Positions 16,588 to 26,407 are shown, numbered from the stretch's first letter. The stretch: DNA of 51,500 nucleotides from Deltaproteobacteria bacterium (GCA_016932235.1 JAFGDF010000282.1:1-51500), one strand, 5' to 3'. Notes: generated by a model from the sequence alone, not told the origin. Numbers and translations: made by a program.

Positions 16588-17559
16588 CTACCTGCCGTAC
16601 ATAAATCTGGGGGGCGAAAAGACCTGCCACACCTCATCACAGACCTTCAGATCATCTTCAGGAAGAATGACTTCCACTACCTTAAGATTCTCCTCGATCT
16701 GCTCCAGGGTGGTAACGCCGGAGAGGACAGAAGTAATCGTTTTATTATTCACTATCCAGGCTATTGCGAACTGGGCAAGTGTCAGTCCGTTTTTTTCCGC
16801 AAGCCCCTTGAGGCGCTCCACGGCTTCAAAATTCCTGGCGTTCCAGTATCGTTCCATATATCCTGGCCCAAGGTCCTTCATTGTGAACCTTCCCTCCTTC
16901 GGAGGTTTGCCGAATTCATGCCTTCCGGTAAGGAGTTCACCGGCCAGCGGATTAAACACGCAAACCCCTATCCCTTCACTTTCGCAGAGAGGCAGCAGTT
17001 CATACTCAATATCGCGTGTAAGCAGGTTATAAACCGGTTCAACACAATCAAAGCGAGCCAGATTGTAACGGTCACTGACCCAGAGACCCTTGCACAGCAT
17101 CCAGGCGCGGAAATTGGAGCACCCGATATAACGGACCTTTCCCTGGTGTACCAGGTCATCCATTGCCCTGAGGGTCTCATCAAGTGGGGTGTCATAGTCC
17201 GGCATGTGGCAGTAATAAAGGTCGATATAGTCTGTCTGGAGACGTCGAAGGCTCTCTTCCACCGTTTTTATGATATACCTGCGCGACAGATCGACCCCGG
17301 GACTCGGTGGCAGCTTGGCCCCGACCTTGGTGGCGATAACGATCGAATCCCTGTTCCCCTTCAATGCCTTTCCGATGATCTCTTCCGATTTACCCCCTGA
17401 ATAACCATCTGCCGTATCTATGAAATTTATTCCGGAATCTACTGCGCTCTTAACTATCTTTATTGATTCCGCCTCTCCGACCTGGCTCCCCAGGGTCATG
17501 GTGCCCAGACAAATGGGAGAGACTTTCAGTCCTGATCTTCCTATTTTTTTTAATTTCAT
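16588..17559 (-). CDS. Aldo/keto reductase
   Basis: 323 aa from ATG 17559 (MKLKKIGRSGLKVSPICLGTMTLG), with AAGGAG upstream; a 20-residue extension in the open frame is unlikely. AKR catalytic residues are present: Asp and Tyr in FIDTADGYSGGKSE, Lys in IVIATKVG, His in YYCHMPDYD. The C-terminal NADPH-binding region (SVLSGVTTLEQIEENL) is intact. It reduces a carbonyl with NADPH or runs in reverse. It lies upstream of the Mo enzyme on the same strand with a 94-bp gap, so the two may be co-transcribed. Confidence 0.9.
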   Translation of the reverse strand: MKLKKIGRSGLKVSPICLGTMTLGSQVGEAESIKIVKSAVDSGINFIDTADGYSGGKSEEIIGKALKGNRDSIVIATKVGAKLPPSPGVDLSRRYIIKTVEESLRRLQTDYIDLYYCHMPDYDTPLDETLRAMDDLVHQGKVRYIGCSNFRAWMLCKGLWVSDRYNLARFDCVEPVYNLLTRDIEYELLPLCESEGIGVCVFNPLAGELLTGRHEFGKPPKEGRFTMKDLGPGYMERYWNARNFEAVERLKGLAEKNGLTLAQFAIAWIVNNKTITSVLSGVTTLEQIEENLKVVEVILPEDDLKVCDEVWQVFSPPRFMYGR

Positions 17560-17597
17560 TGATTTTCTCCTTCCTTGATTAAGTATTCTTGATGAAG

Positions 17598-17920
17598 TCG
17601 TAAAAAGTCGAATTCGCAATTCCGTTCATGCTTCGACAGGCTCGGCACAAGCGGAAAATCAACGAGTTACGACGTTCACCCTGAGCCTGTCGAAGGGTGA
17701 ACGCGATTTTTTACCGTGAAAATGCTTAGCTTGTCTAATCTGTTTTATGATTAAGTCTTTCAAATTGATCTTGGCCGTTCAAATCCCCCCTCCCCCCCTT
17801 TGCGAAAGGGGGGATTTCTTTGGCCGGCAATCCTGTCCGGCTTCCCCCTTTTAAAAGGGGGATTGAGGGGGATTTTCATGAGTGGGATGACGAGATCAAC
17901 ATGTCATGAGCGTTTACGGG
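17598..17920 (+). repeat. Direct repeat flanking prpD gene, copy 1
   Basis: About 320 bp with the same order of blocks as 19469-19780: TCGTAAAAAGTCG, a CCCTGAGCCTGTCG-GGGTGAAC palindrome block, ATTGATCTTGGCCGTTC, CCCCC/GGGGGATT clover-like inverted repeats, and GATCAACATGTCATGA at the end. It contains no gene. A copy-specific insertion (GCTTCGACAGGCTCGG...) lengthens the first block. Confidence 0.75.
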
Positions 17921-17934
17921 ACCATCAAGTTTTT

Positions 17935-17970
17935 CGCCGTTAAAAAGAGCCCCCCATACAGCGATTTGAC
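17935..17970. repeat. MITE-like element, end fragment C
   Basis: CGCCGTTAAAAAGAGCCCC followed by CCATACAGCGATTTGA matches one inverted end of copy A (TAAAAAGAGCCCCCCATGCC then GCGATT). Only this end is recognisable. Confidence 0.5.
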
Positions 17971-18076
17971 CATGGTATATGGATCTATCGCTGTCTCATT
18001 TTCCCATGTATATTTTTGATTATTTGGCATCTTTTCTTTAACTAAATTGGAGATTTTCTATGTTATTAAACCATTA

Positions 18077-19438
18077 TCAGTTCAATATCCCGGTTATTTC
18101 GGCCATATCCTTCACCTTTTCCAGCTCAAGAATCCTGTCGATAAGCCTGTCAATGTCCATTTCAGACAGGGGTTTCCGGGAGTAGCGGGCGCAATCCCTG
18201 AACTTGGCTGTCAGATCTTCCATGCTCAGGGGATTCAGTATGCTTCCGCGCAGCACATCCACTTCAGCGTTATAAACCTGCCCATCCTTTAATCTTACTT
18301 CCACGCGTGAGGAAAAATTTCCCATAGAGGGCTCTACTATAAATTTTATTTTCTTGGCCATTTCTAAAACCAGAGGATCGCTCAGATTCTCGGGCAGAAA
18401 ATTTGCGATAGTGACATTTTTATGAACAACTGCCACACCCATGACAAACGGGATAGCTATCTTGGCGGTAATGCTTGTGGTCGGCCTTTGTTTAATCTCG
18501 GGAGGCGTGCAGAGGCTGTTTCCGCTTTCATTTCCCCGCAGGATTATTTCCTCAACCTGCTCAGGCTGAATATCATGTTCATTTACGATTTGAAGGATCC
18601 CCTGAACGTAACTGTGTGTTCCAAGACATGATGGCCAGGGTTTAAAGCCCGCTTCAGATCCCCTGAACTTTTTGCCTAAATCAACGGTGAGATTTTTGAT
18701 GTCATAGTCGTTAGCGTAATAGGTATCAAAAAGCAGTTCAATTCCATTCTTGCAGGCATCCATACCTTTACTTGCGAGCAATGCGCAGAAAATTCCTTCC
18801 CTGGCATTCAGGCCATCCCTTACCTCCCTTAAATCTGAAGTAAACAAACCTTCCGTTACACCGGATACCCTGTTCAAAGCCAGCCCCAGATTGTTTACCA
18901 TCTCAGGTTCCGTCAGGCCCAGTATTTTTCCGGATACCGAGGCTGCAGCAAAGACGCCGAAAGTGGTTACAGAGAAAAAGGGATAATCGGTTACTATGTT
19001 CCCATTGGGACATGAGGCCAATCTCACGCTCAGATCATTGCCCAGGGCTACGGCCGTGATAAAGTCCTTTCCGCTTACCTGGCCCACTTGCTCGGCCGTC
19101 GCCAAAGCGGCAGGGAATGAGGCGCCTGTAGGGTGCATCAATGGTTTCTCCAGCCCCACAGTATCATCGAAGTCAATTGCATGACTGAGCGAGCCGTTCA
19201 CAAAAGCCGCCGACCAGCAAGGAAACTTACCCCCAAAGCCTATAATCGTGCTCTCCGGTTTGCCTCCTGCATAGCTAATCAGTTCATATATTGAAGCGCA
19301 ATTCTTCACCAGCGTGCTGGGCGGAAGCATAACGCCAAGGGTATCCAGGATGCTCTTCTTGGTTGCTTCCACTGCCTCTTCCGGAAGGTCTTCATACCCT
19401 GTATTAACAATATTTCTTGCCACATCCTTAGTGCTCAA
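18077..19438 (-). CDS. MmgE/PrpD family protein (1)
   Basis: 453 aa, TTG start with GGAGG eight bases upstream. The PrpD fold is recognised from the N-terminal KKSILDTLGVMLPPS segment, the HAIDFDDTVG metal/substrate loop with following HPTGASFPAALATAE, the central DYPFFSVTTFGVFAAA and the C-terminal KDGQVYNAEVDVLRGSILNPLSMEDL region. Known members are 2-methylcitrate dehydratase, cis-aconitate decarboxylase-like enzymes and iminodisuccinate epimerase; which activity applies here is unclear. It is one of three divergent paralogues in the window and is bracketed by two long direct repeats. Confidence 0.88.
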   Translation of the reverse strand: MSTKDVARNIVNTGYEDLPEEAVEATKKSILDTLGVMLPPSTLVKNCASIYELISYAGGKPESTIIGFGGKFPCWSAAFVNGSLSHAIDFDDTVGLEKPLMHPTGASFPAALATAEQVGQVSGKDFITAVALGNDLSVRLASCPNGNIVTDYPFFSVTTFGVFAAASVSGKILGLTEPEMVNNLGLALNRVSGVTEGLFTSDLREVRDGLNAREGIFCALLASKGMDACKNGIELLFDTYYANDYDIKNLTVDLGKKFRGSEAGFKPWPSCLGTHSYVQGILQIVNEHDIQPEQVEEIILRGNESGNSLCTPPEIKQRPTTSITAKIAIPFVMGVAVVHKNVTIANFLPENLSDPLVLEMAKKIKFIVEPSMGNFSSRVEVRLKDGQVYNAEVDVLRGSILNPLSMEDLTAKFRDCARYSRKPLSEMDIDRLIDRILELEKVKDMAEITGILN

Positions 19439-19468
19439 TGTTTTTTCCTCCCTTCACTATTGGCAATC

Positions 19469-19780
19469 TCGTAAAAAGTCGATACCGCTGTTCTTTTCAC
19501 CCTGAGCCTGTCGGAGGGTGAACACGGCTTTTTACAGTAAAAATATTTAGCTTGGCTAAACTTTATTGTAATTAAATTCCTCACATTGATCTTGGCCGTT
19601 CAAATCCCCCCTTACCCCCTTTACGAAAGTGGGGATTTCTTTGGATAGCAATCCTATCCGGCTTCCCCCTTTTTGAAAATGGTGGACAATCTACCACTTC
19701 CCCCTTTTATAAAGGGGGATTGAGGGGGATTTTCCTGAGTTGGGCTGACAAGATCAACATGTCATGATTGTTTACGTAGC
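19469..19780 (+). repeat. Direct repeat flanking prpD gene, copy 2
   Basis: About 310 bp, same orientation and block order as 17598-17920 (TCGTAAAAAGTCG, CACCCTGAGCCTGTCGG, ATTGATCTTGGCCGTTC, CCCCCTT/AAGGGGG arms, GATCAACATGTCATGA). It fills most of the gap between the first and second prpD-family genes; no gene is seen here. Confidence 0.75.
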
Positions 19781-19845
19781 CGTCACCATTGGTTCCTTCG
19801 CAACAGAAGCCGTCCTGTTTTGTCATTTCAGCCCATGCAGTGATT

Positions 19846-21231
19846 TTAAGGCCATAAAGAATTTGAGCTTTTATCAATCGTTAATAAATGAATCAGGCCT
19901 TGAATATTTTCCAAATTTTCCAGATCCCTGACCGTCCCTATAATTTTCTCGACCTGCTTCTGCGGGATCACCGTGGAGGCCAGCCCCCTGAATTTTTCTT
20001 TTATTTCCTCGGCCGTCATCGGGTTCTCAGGGGTTCCTTTTGCGTAATCGACCCTGCTGGTATAAGTATCCCCATTCTTCAACTTCATGGTGATCCTGGT
20101 GGGCGCCGCCCCAGGAGGCATCTTCTCCATTTCATGATCCTCCGCGTATGTTATTTTTCCGGCCAGCTCAAGCAATTCCGGATCCCTGATATTCTCGTCA
20201 CTGTAATCCCTAAATCCGTTGCTGCCCCTGATCAGCCTCAAGGCAATTCCGAAACGACCGCTGAATTGCGCCGATATCATATCTTCAGGTTGAACGATAT
20301 TGCCGACAGCCCTGATCTCCCTGGGCATCTGCTCCACCATTATCTCATTAATCTCTTCCCAGCGCACGTGGTGTTCTTTGATAATTTCCGAGACGGCATC
20401 AATGGTGGTATGCTGCGCAGCGCAGCAGCAATATGGTTTATGACCGGTCCAGAGTATGCGAAATTCTCTTCCCAGGTCCCTGGTAATCTCCTCCGGGAAG
20501 TATTCATTGGCAAAGGCCTGTAAAACCCCCTTTTTACCCTCCAGCGCGGCTGTCGGTCCGGTTACACCGAGTTCCGACAGAGATACCGCTTTCACGCCGG
20601 ACTGCGCGGCAAAACCGGCATGCAGGCGCTTAACCGACCCTCCTGATATGGTATATTCTGAAATGCCGCTCGCTTCGCTGGCAGCGATGCTGAAGGCATT
20701 CAATAGCCTTTCCCCGTCCTGCCCCATGACCTTGCCTGCCGCAGCCGCCGCGCCAAAGGGGCCGGCAACCGCAGTGGTATGGAACCCCCTGTTCATCATG
20801 GAAACAGAGGACATCCCGACCCTGAGCATCGCGTCATAACCTGCAACAACAGCGGTCAGGAATTCCTTTCCGTTTATGCCTTTCGCTTCTCCCAGGGCCA
20901 GCGCGGAAGGAATTACTACCACCCCTGGATGGGACATGGTGTGCGCCTCGTCGTCGTCCATTTCAAAGCCATGACCGAAAGTGGCATTGGCAAATACCGC
21001 GTCTTCCGTGACAGTCCTGAGGCCATAATAGCTCACAGTGCTTATTTCTTTCCCGCCATGCTTTGCCTCAACATACCTGTAGATAATCTTGCTCCAGGGC
21101 AAGGTGGCAAATGCCAGCTGGCAGCCAAGCTGGTCAAGTATGAGGTTTTTGGCTTTATCGATAACCTCCTCTGTCAAATCCCGGTATTGGATCCCTGCGA
21201 CAAATTCAGCAAGGGCGCGTGTTTCGTTCAT
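19846..21231 (-). CDS. MmgE/PrpD family protein (2)
   Basis: 461 aa, ATG start with a GGAGAGGG ribosome site. Motifs: DQLGCQLAFATLPWSK, GHGFEMDDDEAHTMSHPGVVVIPSALALGEA (the substrate loop with two acidic clusters), GFHTTAVAGPFGAAAAAGK and KNGDTYTSRVDYAKGTPENPMTAEE. Dehydratase/epimerase-type PrpD fold. It is clearly divergent from the neighbour at 18077-19438, so they are not a recent tandem duplication. The substrate is unknown. Confidence 0.88.
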   Translation of the reverse strand: MNETRALAEFVAGIQYRDLTEEVIDKAKNLILDQLGCQLAFATLPWSKIIYRYVEAKHGGKEISTVSYYGLRTVTEDAVFANATFGHGFEMDDDEAHTMSHPGVVVIPSALALGEAKGINGKEFLTAVVAGYDAMLRVGMSSVSMMNRGFHTTAVAGPFGAAAAAGKVMGQDGERLLNAFSIAASEASGISEYTISGGSVKRLHAGFAAQSGVKAVSLSELGVTGPTAALEGKKGVLQAFANEYFPEEITRDLGREFRILWTGHKPYCCCAAQHTTIDAVSEIIKEHHVRWEEINEIMVEQMPREIRAVGNIVQPEDMISAQFSGRFGIALRLIRGSNGFRDYSDENIRDPELLELAGKITYAEDHEMEKMPPGAAPTRITMKLKNGDTYTSRVDYAKGTPENPMTAEEIKEKFRGLASTVIPQKQVEKIIGTVRDLENLENIQGLIHLLTIDKSSNSLWP

Positions 21232-21701
21232 CCTGTATCCCTCTCCTCCTCTTGTTCCATCTTATTTTATGTGAAACACTCATGCCCCTCTGGGCCTCTA
21301 CAATGCATGAAAATAGCAACCTATGGTCTCAGGGCCGTGGCCTGGGGAGCCCTTTTTACGGCGAAGACCCGGGTAGCAAGATAATAGCGCAAGTTATTTT
21401 CGTACTAAATCAAGTATATCAGACGCCTCTCTCCCAATCCCTCTTAAAAAATAGGGGCTTTTCCTCCCTAGATCCGTCAACGATTTGGATCCTGCGATCA
21501 AGCCGCAGGATGACACAAAAGAAATCGTCATTATGACTTGCCTGCCAGCATCGCGTATAAGCAAACATAGAGCAATACTCTTCCGTCATTCTGCGGTTTA
21601 TCCGCAGAATCCAAGTTTTTTATGTATACAATATCGCTATATTCAATGATATTGAGGGCCGAGCTTTATCGTGGCCAAAAAATTTGACCCGAAAGAGCGC
21701 G
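21232..21701. other. Repeat-rich intergenic region
   Basis: No gene is supported. It contains a degenerate MITE-end match (GGGGAGCCCTTTTTACGGCG near 21343), a REP-like hairpin GATCCTGCG-ATCAAGC-CGCAGGAT (~21488), another hairpin ATTCTGCGG-TTTAT-CCGCAGAAT (~21589), and GAGCTTTATCGTGGCC near 21661, similar to GCTCTATCGTGGCC at 11821. Confidence 0.5.
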
Positions 21702-23576
21702 CTATACATACGGTATTAAAAAATCCAGACCCAGCCCGGCCAGCGTTTCAGGCAGGGGTTTGCCAGTCTCTTCATCCCATCCCATGAGATTATAGTAATT
21801 CCGCAGCATTTCGTCCCAGCGCGCCATGATGGATTTTCCCTCGGCAACACCGTCCTGAGGTGTGGACCCATATCGTGTTGATGGCCTGTCCATCTCCGGT
21901 CTAATACCGTTCCTTAGGTTGAATACCCTTGCTATATTAACTGCCCTCCTTCCCACGTTCATGGCATCTTCCATATTCATACTCCATCCGGTCGCGGCAT
22001 TTATCGCCTCGCACATGAGATCCAGCGCAGTGGCGGTATTGAATCGGCATGTTACCGCGGAATCTTCAAAGATCATGGCGCCCTTTATCTTTGCTTCAAT
22101 AGTGGAGACCACCATGTGATCAAACATATCGTTTGCTTCAGGCAGGCCAAGAAGCTTTTTAGGCGCCGACTGGTGGGTTTCGAGTGTTCCCAGGTTCGAG
22201 ACGCATGTATCAAACATCTCAAGCCACACCGCCCTGTGATCATGTCCCCGGGGGGTATTGCCCTTCAATGTATAAACAGCCATGTCCGGAGCCTCGCCTC
22301 CTATCTTCCTAGATGCCCGCATGATTCCTTCAGCCAGCATATCCGCAAAACCTTCCCGCCTGGCAATCCTGTTTATCATTGTCATTATGGCCTCGCCGTT
22401 TCCCCATGTCATCTCTATCCCGTCAAGATGTTCCTTCGTAAAAATCCCTTTTTCATAGCATTCCATAAGCCATCCCATAATCCAACCCGTCTCGTTTGTA
22501 TCCATTCCCAGGAAATCCACCTCGCTGGCAAGCACACATGTCATCGTAACATCCTCGATTCCCACAATTGTGCTGAATGCCGCCATGCCTTCGTATTCAG
22601 GCTCCTCAAAAATCCGGCCGGCGTATTTGCCTTCCGGGATCTCCATGTCATGACAGTGATTCGCGCCGCAGGCCCAGCATGGTGATGGTTTGGCCCTGAA
22701 CCTCTCTCGGATACTCTGGCCCGTGTATGTTTCAAGAACCTCCGGCGGCATTTTAAGAACGCTGGTTGTATAGTTCTTGACCGGAAGGCATCCAAAACCC
22801 AACATATCCACAACTCCGCCCACCGTACCTCCGTCCCAGGCCATCCTGGAGCCTTTACCGGCCAACATATTATCACGGATGACCTTTGCCATACGCGAAA
22901 CTCCCCCGCTGTCTTTCAGGGGTATCGCATCTTTACTGCCCCGATCGATGATAATGGCTTTAAGTTTCTTTGATCCCATCACCGCGCCGACGCCGTTATG
23001 GGAGGCGATATGACCATTGTCAACGTGTACGACTGAGAACCGCACAAGGTTTTCACCGGCCGGTCCGATGCACAACACACTTGCATCACGTTTCTTTTTT
23101 CCCAGCTCCTTTTTAAGACTTTTTTCTGTTTCAAGGGTAGTCTTGCCAACCAGTTGTGCGGCGTCCTTTATTTCTACAACACCATCATGAATGTGAAGGT
23201 ATGACCAAGTATCAGCCGATCCTGAAAGCAAGATAGCATCATACCCCGCGAACCTGAGATATGCCCCGAAATAGCCATTGGCCTGAGAACTTGCCATTCC
23301 ATTTGTCATCGCTCCCTTGGTGACAACAGCGATCGCGCCTGACCCTCCGACGCTTGTCCCGCTAAGGGGTCCGGCACCGAGAAACAGGCAATTTCCCGGA
23401 TCAGACCATTTGACTTCCGGCGGAACCATGTCATATATATATTTTATTCCAAGGGTGGCCCCGCCGATATATTTTTTAAGGATATCCTCATCAACAGTCT
23501 CGTGGACTATTTCCTTCGTGCTGAGATTCACCCTCAATATTTTTCCAGCATAACCATAGAGATTGGACGCTTCCAT
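21702..23576 (-). CDS. Aldehyde ferredoxin oxidoreductase family protein (second paralogue)
   Basis: 624 aa, ATG preceded by GGAGG. AOR-type N-terminus (YGYAGKILRVNLSTKEI, YIGGATLGIKYIYDMVP), pterin-binding GSGAIAVVTKGAMTNGMASSQANGYFG and HNGVGAVMGSKKLKA are present. The cluster cysteines are CWACGANHC, spaced CX2CX4C rather than the usual CX2CX3C. It is divergent from the 7762-9627 enzyme and probably belongs to another AOR subfamily with a different substrate. No electron-transfer subunit is adjacent. The ~600-bp region upstream holds its promoter. Confidence 0.88.
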   Translation of the reverse strand: MEASNLYGYAGKILRVNLSTKEIVHETVDEDILKKYIGGATLGIKYIYDMVPPEVKWSDPGNCLFLGAGPLSGTSVGGSGAIAVVTKGAMTNGMASSQANGYFGAYLRFAGYDAILLSGSADTWSYLHIHDGVVEIKDAAQLVGKTTLETEKSLKKELGKKKRDASVLCIGPAGENLVRFSVVHVDNGHIASHNGVGAVMGSKKLKAIIIDRGSKDAIPLKDSGGVSRMAKVIRDNMLAGKGSRMAWDGGTVGGVVDMLGFGCLPVKNYTTSVLKMPPEVLETYTGQSIRERFRAKPSPCWACGANHCHDMEIPEGKYAGRIFEEPEYEGMAAFSTIVGIEDVTMTCVLASEVDFLGMDTNETGWIMGWLMECYEKGIFTKEHLDGIEMTWGNGEAIMTMINRIARREGFADMLAEGIMRASRKIGGEAPDMAVYTLKGNTPRGHDHRAVWLEMFDTCVSNLGTLETHQSAPKKLLGLPEANDMFDHMVVSTIEAKIKGAMIFEDSAVTCRFNTATALDLMCEAINAATGWSMNMEDAMNVGRRAVNIARVFNLRNGIRPEMDRPSTRYGSTPQDGVAEGKSIMARWDEMLRNYYNLMGWDEETGKPLPETLAGLGLDFLIPYV

Positions 23577-24180
23577 ATCTGCCTCCTGTTAACTAAAAGC
23601 ACTATTTTAACATCAGGCCGCCCCCAAGAGACGACCGTCACCCGGTATTCAAAGATAGATATCTTCAAAACAACCGTGTCTTGTCTATTTTGTCTACTCC
23701 AATGTTTTGACAGCTAGATTGACAAATTATTATCATTTCCTGTAACTATACTTGAACGGTTAAAAAAAGCAGGAAACAGCGCAAGTCAAGTGAACCGGCA
23801 CATCAACAAGGTTATGCCCCATAAAACCAGTTTCCGTATCCAGTCCGGAAATTACTTTCCATTGAGGTACTCTTTCCCCGTCCCAACGGAAAAGTGAAAG
23901 ATAGGCCTGTCTATTCTTTTCCATTTTATCGGGCCATGCTGCAGACCCCTTGGTATAAACACCATACAACTTTTCGTGATTGTATGTTTTTCATCCTCCT
24001 ATGCCTCCTCAAATCTATTAGGATATATCGTATTATGTCTGAATTAATTTCTTTTGTAAAATATTTGTTGACTGCTTATCGGACGATCGATATATTACTA
24101 TCAGCCTGTCGGACTTTGTCCGCCAGTCTCCTGAAAATATTTACCTAAACTATTATCAACATTGATCAAAGGAGGACGTA
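23577..24180. other. Intergenic region between AOR and SDR genes
   Basis: No convincing gene. A 69-codon leftward open frame at 23760-23969 has no recognisable family or good ribosome site. Near 24103-24131 lies a GCCTGTCGGACTTTGTCCG palindrome of the dispersed family. The divergent promoters of the AOR (leftward) and SDR (rightward) genes should be here. AGGAGG lies just before ATG 24181. Confidence 0.45.
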
Positions 24181-24942
24181 ATGGATCTGGGATTAAAGGA
24201 TAAGGTGGCGCTGGTGACCGGAGCCGGCAGCCAGATAGGTTTTGGTAAGGGAATAGCGATGACCCTCGCGAAAGAAGGTTGCAATATCATCGCAGCGGAT
24301 ATAAATCTGGACGGCGCGAAAAAAACCGCGGCCGAGATAGAGGCCATTGGATGTAAGGCCATGGCAATAAAATGCGACATAACCGACAGATCTTCCGTAA
24401 ACGAAATGGTCAAGTCGGGCATCGAAAAGATGGGCAAAATTGATATCCTTGTAAATAACGCGGGAAATATTATGAGTTTAAAGCCTGTTCATGAAAGAAC
24501 AGACGAAGAAATAGATCGGGATATCAGTCTTAATCTTAGGGGTATGATAAACTGCTGCAAGGCCGTAATCGATCACATGCTGTCGCGAAAAAGCGGCAAG
24601 ATTATCAGCATAGCATCCATAGGCGCTACACACGGTAAACCTCGCACATCATCCTATGGCGCGGCAAAGGCCGGTGTTATAGGCTTCTCGCTCTCACTTG
24701 CGGTGGAAGTGGCGGAACATGGAATAAATGTGAACTGCGTCTCTCCAGGCCTGGGGCTGACAGGTTTTGCCGGTGGCAGCCCTCCCCCTGAACTGGTTGA
24801 AAACGCGTTGAAAAAAATCCCGGTTAAAAGATCAACTACCCCTCAGGATATAGGTAATGTCGTGGCCTTCCTTGCCTCGGATGTATCAAGTGATATTACT
24901 GGCCAGACAATACATGTGGATGGCGGTGAAAGCATAGCCTAG
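24181..24942 (+). CDS. Short-chain dehydrogenase/reductase
   Basis: 253 aa with a strong ribosome site (AAAGGAGG). Classical SDR: cofactor loop TGAGSQIGFGKGIA near residue 12-25, D in AADIN (suggesting NAD(H)), NNAG at ~87-90, catalytic Ser in SIASIGATHG, YGAAK for Tyr and Lys, and PG after NVNCVSPG. The TGAGSQIG variant replaces the usual GIG with QIG. FabG-like enzymes oxidise or reduce a hydroxyl/keto group, perhaps on an acyl-CoA. It stands alone on the + strand. Confidence 0.92.
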   Translation: MDLGLKDKVALVTGAGSQIGFGKGIAMTLAKEGCNIIAADINLDGAKKTAAEIEAIGCKAMAIKCDITDRSSVNEMVKSGIEKMGKIDILVNNAGNIMSLKPVHERTDEEIDRDISLNLRGMINCCKAVIDHMLSRKSGKIISIASIGATHGKPRTSSYGAAKAGVIGFSLSLAVEVAEHGINVNCVSPGLGLTGFAGGSPPPELVENALKKIPVKRSTTPQDIGNVVAFLASDVSSDITGQTIHVDGGESIA

Positions 24943-25368
24943 AAGGCTGTCGGACTTTGCCCCATACGCTCCCGTTAATTTTTTCAGCAGTCTGCCAGAT
25001 AAAGCCCGACAGACTGCTGAATCTTCCTCAACAACATCAATAAATTTCCCTGATTTCTCCAATAGGGCAGTTGTCCAAAGTATTTCAACCGTTGGAGGGC
25101 CTCGGTACATAAAGCCACACCAAACCATTGTAAGGCCGTCAGATTTTATAAGGAACAGGATCCTGTTTAAGGAACAATCTGATGGCTAATAACTGCCTCC
25201 ATTTTCATATTGGTAATTTTGAAGCATTGATAAGGAATGCGGTACAGCATATAGGAAAACATGTTTTGATTCCAAATTCCACAAGCCTATGAATTTTCAA
25301 GGATTATTCCAAGGAAGTTTTTTATCAGGGACTACCCTGAAAATCCGGGAACACAAGCCAGTCAATAC
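24943..25368. repeat. Intergenic region with hairpins
   Basis: No gene is supported. Just after the SDR stop there is GGCTGTCGGACTTTGCCCC, a degenerate member of the dispersed palindrome family. A 12-bp inverted repeat TTCAGCAGTCTG/CAGACTGCTGAA spans 24983-25021. At ~25140-25183 the palindrome AACAGGATCCTGTT is enclosed by outer arms CAGATT/AATCTG. No run of T follows either, so I do not call them terminators. Confidence 0.5.
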
Positions 25369-26292
25369 TTAACTGGTGATATTGCATTTTAGACCATACG
25401 ACTCCACTATTAATTTCAGATTTCTCAAGGCATCTTCTGAAATAAGGGGAATATCAGCTATGGGATATGGGCGGCCCAGGCTGCTATATCGTGCTTTTCC
25501 CATGTGATGCAAAGGTATGATGTTGATCTCAATTACTGAAGCAAGACTGCGAACAAAATCACATATTGCTCTTATGTTTTTTTCCGAGTTGTTATATGAT
25601 GGAATGATCGGTATTCTGATATAAATGGGGATATTTCTCTCTGATACAAAACGAAGATTACTTAGAATCAGTTCATTAGTGACCCCAGTCAATTCAAGGT
25701 GTTTTACCGGATCCATATGTTTAATATCCCAAAGAAAAAAATCAATATAAGAAATAAGCTCCTCAATATTAGATATAGGGACATGACCGCATGTATCAAT
25801 TCCAATATTGATATTTTCTTCCTTAAAAGATCTGAGGAGTACCTTATTGAATTCAAGGTCCAGTAAAGGCTCTCCGCCTGAGAGCGTTACACCCCCATGC
25901 GAATGTTTATAAATGATTTCATCTTTTTTCACCTCAGCAATCAAATCCTGCACAGTCATAAATTTTCCCAGAATCTTTAAGGCCTCCGGGTAGCATACCT
26001 CTGTGCATTTCCCGCAATGATTACATAGGCTTTGATTTATGCAGATATGGTCATTTACATACCCCACAGCACCCAAAGGACAGACCTGAATACATTGATC
26101 ACAATGGATACATTTATCGGGATAAACAGCTATCTCCGGATCTTGTTTTTGAGACTCCGGCGTTGAACACCACAGACATCGTAAAGGACAACCCTTGAAA
26201 AGCACTAATGTCCTTATTCCGGGCCCGTTGTGAATGGTCATGCGCGTAATGTTTAAAACATACCTCTTTAAGGCAATACTTCCTGTTTTCAT
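25369..26292 (-). CDS. Glycyl-radical enzyme activating enzyme (radical SAM)
   Basis: 307 aa. The radical-SAM triad is C35/C39/C42 (CPLRCLWC, CX3CX2C). A ferredoxin-like insert follows with C61/C64/C67/C71 and C90/C93/C96/C100, typical of activases for PFL-like and decarboxylase-type glycyl-radical enzymes. GIRTLVLFKGCP, GGVTLSGGEPLLD and SAM-binding segments are intact. It would use S-adenosylmethionine to place a radical on the partner encoded immediately upstream (26408-28912). That partner lacks the radical glycine, so the pair is puzzling. It appears to be the last gene of the Liv-GRE run. Confidence 0.93.
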   Translation of the reverse strand: MKTGSIALKRYVLNITRMTIHNGPGIRTLVLFKGCPLRCLWCSTPESQKQDPEIAVYPDKCIHCDQCIQVCPLGAVGYVNDHICINQSLCNHCGKCTEVCYPEALKILGKFMTVQDLIAEVKKDEIIYKHSHGGVTLSGGEPLLDLEFNKVLLRSFKEENINIGIDTCGHVPISNIEELISYIDFFLWDIKHMDPVKHLELTGVTNELILSNLRFVSERNIPIYIRIPIIPSYNNSEKNIRAICDFVRSLASVIEINIIPLHHMGKARYSSLGRPYPIADIPLISEDALRNLKLIVESYGLKCNITS

Positions 26293-26407
26293 TTCAGGTT
26301 GTTTCTAATGAAGGATGTTGTTCTTAAGGCAGGAATTTATCAATGCCCACGTTCTGTATTTTATCCGCATTTTTTAAATACTCATTCGACGTTCCTTCGT
26401 CTTTTTC

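Noticed and set aside
17600..17900. CRISPR-like array from the repeated CCCCCTT/AAGGGGG blocks
   Set aside because: Only a few inverted blocks with no regular spacer structure; they are dispersed intergenic repeats.
23760..23969. 69-codon leftward ORF in the AOR-SDR gap
   Set aside because: No recognisable family, no clear ribosome site, and it lies in a repeat-bearing gap; coding not supported.
24886..25128. 80-codon leftward ORF overlapping the SDR 3' end
   Set aside because: It overlaps a real gene and runs through inverted repeats; likely chance.
25334..25352. TCAGGG/CCCTGA hairpin downstream of the activase gene as a terminator
   Set aside because: On the minus strand it is followed by A residues rather than a T-run, so it is not a standard intrinsic terminator for the operon.
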